DNA from: JASHUC01 sp035523875
GTDB lineage: Bacteria; Pseudomonadota; Gammaproteobacteria; Steroidobacterales; Steroidobacteraceae
NCBI GenBank assembly: GCA_035523875.1
Contig: DATKPY010000002.1
Location: 1-64,000, forward strand
Direction: 5' to 3'
Length of the DNA: 64,000 nt
Below, piece after piece: positions 59,369-64,000 of this stretch; the stretch's first letter is position 1; each line of letters starts with the position of its first letter. Made by a program: the position numbers and the translations under genes. The notes under the pieces are model-generated. The model searched no databases. It saw nothing but the letters and a program-made list of their open reading frames with translations, and had not been told where the DNA came from.

Positions 59369-59989
59369 ATGGCGTTGGCGGTGATCGGCGCGGGCCTCGG
59401 CCGTACAGGCACGATGTCCCTGAAGCTCGCATTGGAGCAGCTCGGCCACGGGCCCTGCCACCACATGGTCGAGCTCATCCTCCATCCGGAGACCGCCCCC
59501 CTGTGGGAGCGTGCGGCGGCGGGCGAGACCATCGAGTGGGACCAACTGCTCGCCGGGTATCGGGCCACCACGGACTGGCCCGCGTGCCACTTCTACCGTG
59601 AGCTCGCGGCGCGCTATCCGCAGGCCAAGATCATCCTCACGGTCCGCGACCCGCAGCGCTGGTTCGAATCGACGCAGGCGACGATCTTCAATCCAGAGTT
59701 TCTGCGCCAGACGCAGCATCGCGTGATGGGACGGTTCGTCGAGCTCGCGATCCTGAAGACGTTCGATCACCGCATGCACGATCGGGATCACCTCCTCGCC
59801 GTGTACGAGCGTCACAACGTCGAGGTGCGCCGGTGCTTCTCGCCGGAACGGCTGCTGGTCTACGACGTGGCGGAAGGGTGGACGCCGCTCTGTCGCTTCC
59901 TCGGCGTGCCGGTGCCCGCGCAGCCGTTCCCGCGCGCGAACACCACGGAGGCTTTTCGCGAGCGACGCGCGGCCGAGTCAGGCGGTTGA
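59369..59989 (+). CDS. sulfotransferase-family protein
   Basis: A 206-residue P-loop protein with IGAGLGRTGTMSLKLALEQLG, a PAPS-binding-type loop, near the N-terminus, then ARYPQAKIILTVRDPQRWFES, the second conserved block. This is the short sulfotransferase type found in many bacteria and in animals near odorant enzymes. The acceptor is unknown. Its position after the lipid-related genes is suggestive, but not proof, of a lipid acceptor. Confidence 0.85.
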   Translation: MALAVIGAGLGRTGTMSLKLALEQLGHGPCHHMVELILHPETAPLWERAAAGETIEWDQLLAGYRATTDWPACHFYRELAARYPQAKIILTVRDPQRWFESTQATIFNPEFLRQTQHRVMGRFVELAILKTFDHRMHDRDHLLAVYERHNVEVRRCFSPERLLVYDVAEGWTPLCRFLGVPVPAQPFPRANTTEAFRERRAAESGG

Positions 59990-60019
59990 TCCCCTGCGAG
60001 ATCAGACGCCTCGCGGACG

Positions 60020-61720
60020 TTACGCGATGGCGGACGTGCGCGCCGTCGGTTCGCCGCGTGTCACGGATTCGGGCGCTGCGCGGAGCGGCGGCTTGCCGAG
60101 GATCAGGTCCGATGCCTTCTCCGCAATCATGATCGTCGCGGCGTTGGTGTTGCCGGAGGTGATCCTCGGCATGACGGAGGCGTCCACGACGCGCAGCCGC
60201 TCGACACCGCGCACGCGCAGCTGCGGGTCCACCACCGCCGCCTCATCGCTCCCCATCCGGCACGTGCCGACCGCGTGATAGAGCGTGTTGCCGGCGACCC
60301 GCGCATACGCAAGCATCGAGGCGTCGCTGTCACCGAAGCCATCCGCGGCGGACTCGAGATACGGCGCGAGCGCGGGCTGGCCCATGATCCGGCGCGTGAA
60401 CTTCATGCCCGCGATCGCGGCCCGTTGATCCGCCGGTTCTCCCAGATAGTTCGGCACGATCGCGGGATAGGCTGCCGCGTCCCGAGAGCGGATGTGGACG
60501 GTGCCCCGCGACTCGGGGCGGATCTGGCACGGCGTGCATGTCATGCCCGGCTGCCGCTCGAGGACCAGCGCCTGGGTCTTCGCGAGCTGCTCGAGATCCA
60601 TGCTGGCGGCCATCATCTGAAACTGCAGATCCGGCCGCGTGAGCTCGGGGCTCGAGCGGGCGAACGCGACGATATGCGCGACGGCGTAGGTGAGCAGGCC
60701 TTTGTGCGTGAGGAGGTACTTCACCACTTCGGCCGCGAGCCGTGCGCCGTGCGAGAGCTCATTCACGGTCACATACTCGCGCTTGACGCGCCACTGCGCG
60801 CCGATCATGTAGTGATCCTGGAGGTTCTCGCCCACGCCGCGCAGCGGCGCGATCACGGGGATGCCGTGGCGCTCGAGAAGCTCGCCTTGGCCGACGCCGG
60901 AGAGCTCGAGCAGCTGCGGCGAGGCTACGCTGCCGGCTGCCAGGATAACCTCCGCGCGCGCGCGGGCGAGCTCGCGTACGCCGTCCCGTCGATACTCGAC
61001 GCCGACCGCGCGCTGGCCCTCGAGCACGACCCGCTCGGCGAGCGCGCCGGTCTCGACCCGTAGATTCGGGCGATGCATGACAGGGTGCAGATAGGCGACC
61101 GCGGTCGAGCAGCGCCGCCCGTCGCGAACGGTCACCTGGAACCACGTGGCCCCTTCCTGGTGGGCGCCGTTCACGTCGGCGGAGCGCGGGATGCCCGCCT
61201 GCACGCAGGCCTCGAGCATTGCCGCGGAGAGCGGATGGCGGCTGGTGAAGTCGGACACGGTGAGCGGGCCGCCGACGCCGTGCCATTCGCTCTCCCCGCG
61301 CTCCTGGTTCTCGGAGCGACGAAAGTAGGGCAGCACGTCGCGGTAGCTCCAGCCCTCGCATCCGGCGTCGCGCCAGCCGTCGAAATCGGCGCCCTGTCCG
61401 CGGATGTAGAGCAGGCCGTTGATCGAGGAGGACCCGCCGAGCACCTTTCCCTTGGGCCACTTGTGTACGCGGCCGCTCGTGTCGGGCTCGGTCTCGTAGA
61501 GCCAGTTGACCCTCGGATCGTTGAGGGTCCGCCCGAATCCGATCGGAGCGTGGATCATCACGTTCGACCAGAACTGCCCCGGATTGCGCAGGGGCCGGTC
61601 GTCGCCGCCGGCCTCGAGCAGGAGCACCCGGCGGACCGGGTCGGCCGAAAGCCGATTGGCCAGTACGCAGCCGGCGCTGCCGGCACCAACGATGATGTAG
61701 TCGAACTCGTGGTCTGACAT
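60020..61720 (-). CDS. GMC-family FAD oxidoreductase
   Basis: A 566-residue glucose-methanol-choline oxidoreductase. IIVGAGSAGCVLANRLS is the N-terminal FAD motif; KVLGGSSSINGLLYIRG is GMC signature 1; the active-site His is in HAVGTCRMG and the partner in GNTNAATIMIAEKASDLI. It resembles choline dehydrogenase and alkanol dehydrogenases; the substrate is unknown. GGGGGA lies eight bases before the ATG and TAGAAT further upstream is a plausible -10. A second GMC gene begins at the right edge of the window. Confidence 0.93.
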   Translation of the reverse strand: MSDHEFDYIIVGAGSAGCVLANRLSADPVRRVLLLEAGGDDRPLRNPGQFWSNVMIHAPIGFGRTLNDPRVNWLYETEPDTSGRVHKWPKGKVLGGSSSINGLLYIRGQGADFDGWRDAGCEGWSYRDVLPYFRRSENQERGESEWHGVGGPLTVSDFTSRHPLSAAMLEACVQAGIPRSADVNGAHQEGATWFQVTVRDGRRCSTAVAYLHPVMHRPNLRVETGALAERVVLEGQRAVGVEYRRDGVRELARARAEVILAAGSVASPQLLELSGVGQGELLERHGIPVIAPLRGVGENLQDHYMIGAQWRVKREYVTVNELSHGARLAAEVVKYLLTHKGLLTYAVAHIVAFARSSPELTRPDLQFQMMAASMDLEQLAKTQALVLERQPGMTCTPCQIRPESRGTVHIRSRDAAAYPAIVPNYLGEPADQRAAIAGMKFTRRIMGQPALAPYLESAADGFGDSDASMLAYARVAGNTLYHAVGTCRMGSDEAAVVDPQLRVRGVERLRVVDASVMPRITSGNTNAATIMIAEKASDLILGKPPLRAAPESVTRGEPTARTSAIA

Positions 61721-61807
61721 GCGGATCCCCCTGCAGAAATTCTACCTCTTGTGGCGTGAGGCGGGTGTATCGTCCGCGGTCGGGTGAGCACTCGCGAGGG
61801 GTAAGTC

Positions 61808-62836
61808 ATGGCCGCCAAGCTGCGCAAGATCGCAACGGAAGAAGCATTCTCGATTCCCGAGGTCGCCAAGGAGCTGCAGAAAGTCGCGCGTGCGCCGGGC
61901 GAGAGCTCCGACTTGCCGCTCGTCAAGGGCATCTACGACGCACAGCCCGGTTACGGGAATCTCAAGTTTCTCGAGGGCCTGCTCGACCTCGAGGGCCGCC
62001 GCCTGCGCGAGATGGACGAGTACGGCGTCGATATGCACCTGCTCTCGCTCACGGCTCCGGGCGTGCAGATGTTCGACGCCGACACCGCGTGTGAGCTCGC
62101 GGCGCTCGCGAACGATCGGCTCGCCGAGGTGGTGGGCCGCCACCCGAGACGCTTCGCCGGACTCGCAGCCTTTGCACCGCAGTCGGCGGCCCGCGCCGCC
62201 AAGGAGATGGAGCGCGCCATCAATAAGCTCAAGTTGAACGGATTCATCGTCAATTCCCATACCCATAGCGAGTATTACGACGATCCGAAGTTCTGGCCGA
62301 TCCTCGAAGCCGCCGAGGCGCTCGACCGCTGCATCTACATCCACCCGCGCGGGCCGTCGGACGGGCTCAAGGGCCCGCTCCAGCACTACGGCATGGACTC
62401 GGCCATGTGGGCGTACGGGGTCGAAGTGGGCACGCACGCGGTGCGCATGATGGCCGCCGGGGTCTTCGATCGCTTTCCGAAGCTCAAGATCTGCATCGGT
62501 CACATGGGCGAGGCCGTGCACTTCTGGATCTGGCGCATCACGTTCATGAACAGCCGGGCGCAGGCGATCGGGCGCGCGCCGAAGACGCAGCTCACGATGG
62601 AGGAGTACTTCAGGCGCAATTTCGTCATCACGACGAGCGGCGTGGAAGACCCGCTCGCGCTCGAGTACTCGATCAAGAAGATTGGCGCCGACAACGTCCT
62701 CTTCGCGATCGACTACCCCTATCAGCCGACCGCCCCCGCGGTGGCTTTCATGGACTCGGCGCCGATCTCGGATGCCGATCGAGCGAAGATTTATCACCAG
62801 AACGCCGAGCGGATATTCCACATAAAGCCGCTCTGA
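61808..62836 (+). CDS. ACMSD-type amidohydrolase/decarboxylase
   Basis: A 342-residue TIM-barrel metalloenzyme of the amidohydrolase superfamily, in the branch with ACMSD, gamma-resorcylate and 5-carboxyvanillate decarboxylases. KIATEEAFSIPE opens the protein and carries a metal-ligand Glu; IHPRG, ICIGHMGE and FAIDYPYQP supply the other ligand or active-site residues. A nonoxidative decarboxylation of an aromatic acid is likely. It lies divergent from the GMC gene. A GAGGGG ribosome-binding site precedes the ATG. Confidence 0.88.
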   Translation: MAAKLRKIATEEAFSIPEVAKELQKVARAPGESSDLPLVKGIYDAQPGYGNLKFLEGLLDLEGRRLREMDEYGVDMHLLSLTAPGVQMFDADTACELAALANDRLAEVVGRHPRRFAGLAAFAPQSAARAAKEMERAINKLKLNGFIVNSHTHSEYYDDPKFWPILEAAEALDRCIYIHPRGPSDGLKGPLQHYGMDSAMWAYGVEVGTHAVRMMAAGVFDRFPKLKICIGHMGEAVHFWIWRITFMNSRAQAIGRAPKTQLTMEEYFRRNFVITTSGVEDPLALEYSIKKIGADNVLFAIDYPYQPTAPAVAFMDSAPISDADRAKIYHQNAERIFHIKPL

Positions 62837-62945
62837 GGCGCGAGCCGGGCGCTATCCCGCGCGCGGATAGCTCGGATCGCGATTATCGATTTCCGCTCCT
62901 CGCCGCGGCGGGTTAGGGTAGCGCCTGCAGCACGGCGGAGCGGAC

Positions 62946-63824
62946 ATGAGCGCAACGATCATCGACGGCAGGGCGGTCGCGAGGCAGATCCGGGGGGAGA
63001 TCGCCGCTCGGATCGAGGATCTTGCCTCTCGGCACGGCATGCGCCCCGGCCTCACCGTGATCCTCGTCGGGGAGGACCACGCCTCGGAGGTCTACGTGCG
63101 CAACAAGATCGCGGCGTGCCGGGAAGTCGGGATCCGCTCGGATCTGGTGCGGCTTCCGATCGAGATCACCCAGGCCGCGCTCCTCGAGCGGATCGATGCG
63201 CTCAATGTGGATCCGGGCGTCCATGGAATCCTCATCCAGCTGCCGCTGCCTCGGCAGATCGACATTCGCGCCGTCCTCGAGCGCATCTCCGTCGACAAGG
63301 ACGTGGACGGCTTCCATCTCTACAACGTCGGCGGCCTGGTCACCGGGAACACGATCTTCCCGCCGTGCACGCCCTACGGAGTGCAGAAGCTCCTCGAGCA
63401 CGAGGGCATTGATGTCGAGGGTCGCGCCGTGGTGGTGGTCGGCGCGAGCAACATCGTGGGCAAGCCACTGGCGCTCATGCTGATGCAGCAGGATGCGACG
63501 GTGTGCATCTGTCACAAGAAGACCCGCGACCTCGCGCAGTTCACGATCCTGGCCGACATTCTGGTCGTGGCGGCCGGTGTCCCGGGGCTCATCATTCCGC
63601 AGATGGTCCGCACGGGTGCCGTGGTGATCGATGTCGGGATCAACCGCTTGCCCGACGGGCGCATCACCGGCGATGTCGACTTCGAGGGGGTGCGGCAGAA
63701 GGCCTCCTACATCACCCCGGTACCGGGCGGCGTCGGACCGATGACCGTGGCGATGCTGATGCATAACACGCTCCTCTCCGCCGAGCGTGCGGCGGGCATC
63801 ACCTCGAGTGGCCCCGCGCTATGA
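62946..63824 (+). CDS. folD: methylenetetrahydrofolate dehydrogenase/cyclohydrolase
   Basis: Bifunctional folate enzyme making 10-formyl-THF from methylene-THF. The 292-residue protein has GLTVILVGEDHASEVYVRNK with the catalytic Lys, GILIQLPLPRQID, KDVDGFHLYNVGGL, PPCTPYGV, VVVGASNIVGKPLALML and YITPVPGGVGPMTVAMLM. GGAG precedes the ATG. Complements the glycine-cleavage operon and 5-formyl-THF cyclo-ligase in the window's one-carbon genes. Confidence 0.97.
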   Translation: MSATIIDGRAVARQIRGEIAARIEDLASRHGMRPGLTVILVGEDHASEVYVRNKIAACREVGIRSDLVRLPIEITQAALLERIDALNVDPGVHGILIQLPLPRQIDIRAVLERISVDKDVDGFHLYNVGGLVTGNTIFPPCTPYGVQKLLEHEGIDVEGRAVVVVGASNIVGKPLALMLMQQDATVCICHKKTRDLAQFTILADILVVAAGVPGLIIPQMVRTGAVVIDVGINRLPDGRITGDVDFEGVRQKASYITPVPGGVGPMTVAMLMHNTLLSAERAAGITSSGPAL

Positions 63825-63852
63825 TGCGAGGTCGCGGGGTTGTGAGGGGGCT

Positions 63853-64000
63853 ATGGAGATCTTCGACTTTCTGATCGTCGGTGCGGGCACTGCCGGCTGC
63901 GTGCTCGCGGCGCGGCTGTCGGAGCGCCCCGACGCTCGGGTGTGTCTGATCGAGGCCGGCGGCCCGGATCGTCATCCCTTCATTCACATTCCTGCCGCGG
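63853..64000 (+). CDS. GMC-family oxidoreductase, N-terminal fragment
   Basis: Open at the window edge; about 49 codons are visible. DFLIVGAGTAGCVLAARLS, followed by a VCLIEAGGPD second strand, is the GMC/FAD Rossmann fold, closely similar to the gene at 60-61.7 kb. The rest lies outside the window. Confidence 0.85.
   Translation, partial: MEIFDFLIVGAGTAGCVLAARLSERPDARVCLIEAGGPDRHPFIHIPAA

Noticed and set aside
1..64000. CRISPR arrays, insertion sequences, prophage or defence islands
   Set aside because: No repeat-spacer pattern, transposase, integrase, restriction or toxin-antitoxin gene was recognised on either strand.

Overview
The window is gene-dense, GC-rich bacterial chromosome with typical gammaproteobacterial housekeeping synteny: holA-nadD-rsfS-rlmH, maf-rng-nitrilase-tldD, darP/pmbA, rplM-rpsI, zapB-like/zapA/6S RNA/5-FCL, and ygfB-pepP-ubiH-ubiI. 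A CRP of the Vfr/Clp kind, Coq7 as a ubiquinone ring hydroxylase, split glycine decarboxylase subunits and a p-cresol-methylhydroxylase-like flavocytochrome point (by inference) to an aerobic gammaproteobacterium near the Steroidobacterales/Nevskiales/Xanthomonadales rather than an enteric. No prophage, insertion sequence, CRISPR array, integrase or defence system was seen. Base composition and codon use look even throughout.

Layout. 0-7 kb: MAPEG protein and proline iminopeptidase (minus), then a co-directional run for DNA replication (holA), NAD synthesis (nadD), ribosome silencing and 23S methylation (rsfS, rlmH), Maf, RNase G and a nitrilase-family amidase. 7-12.5 kb: a long imperfect inverted repeat, tldD, an Omp85-like outer-membrane protein, two unknown small genes and an ExeA-like ATPase fused to an FHA domain. 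12.5-20 kb: purK-purE, darP/pmbA, a lone BtuF-like protein, purC/djlA divergent with only 21 bp between them, rpe, and a CRP with an acidic tail. 20-26 kb: coq7, rplM-rpsI, tRNA-Gln(CUG), iron-type alcohol dehydrogenase, rpiA with an unusual structured leader and a 16-codon lysine-rich ORF, an EVE protein, 5-formyl-THF cyclo-ligase, 6S RNA, zapA. 26-37 kb: ygfB, pepP, ubiH, ubiI-like, phhB, ispG and a complete gcvT-H-PA-PB glycine-cleavage operon followed by dgkA. 37-47.5 kb: a very large double-module HtrA/Nma111-like protease, Sua5, a perfect 37-bp inverted repeat, then an ODC-like decarboxylase, HIT protein, ABC ATPase, FtsX-type permease and CrtC/AttH-like protein in one run. 47.5-64 kb: S9 peptidase coupled to an orphan ExbB/MotA-type channel, rhomboid protease, NUDIX, MarR plus flavocytochrome, peroxiredoxin, a cfa-flavoprotein-DUF3014 run, PH/SHOCT protein, sulfotransferase, GMC oxidoreductase, ACMSD-type amidohydrolase, folD and the start of a second GMC gene.

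Themes. Many genes are translationally coupled through ATGA/GTGA/TAATG overlaps. At least seven genes have a -10-like hexamer only 5-8 bp upstream of the ATG and no Shine-Dalgarno sequence, suggesting widespread leaderless mRNAs. One-carbon metabolism (gcv, folD, 5-FCL), purine synthesis (purE, purK, purC) and ubiquinone hydroxylation (ubiH, ubiI-like, coq7) recur across the window. The least explained parts are the lysine-rich micro-ORF with tandem hairpins before rpiA, the two long inverted repeats, and the cfa/flavoprotein and ODC-HIT-ABC-AttH operons.
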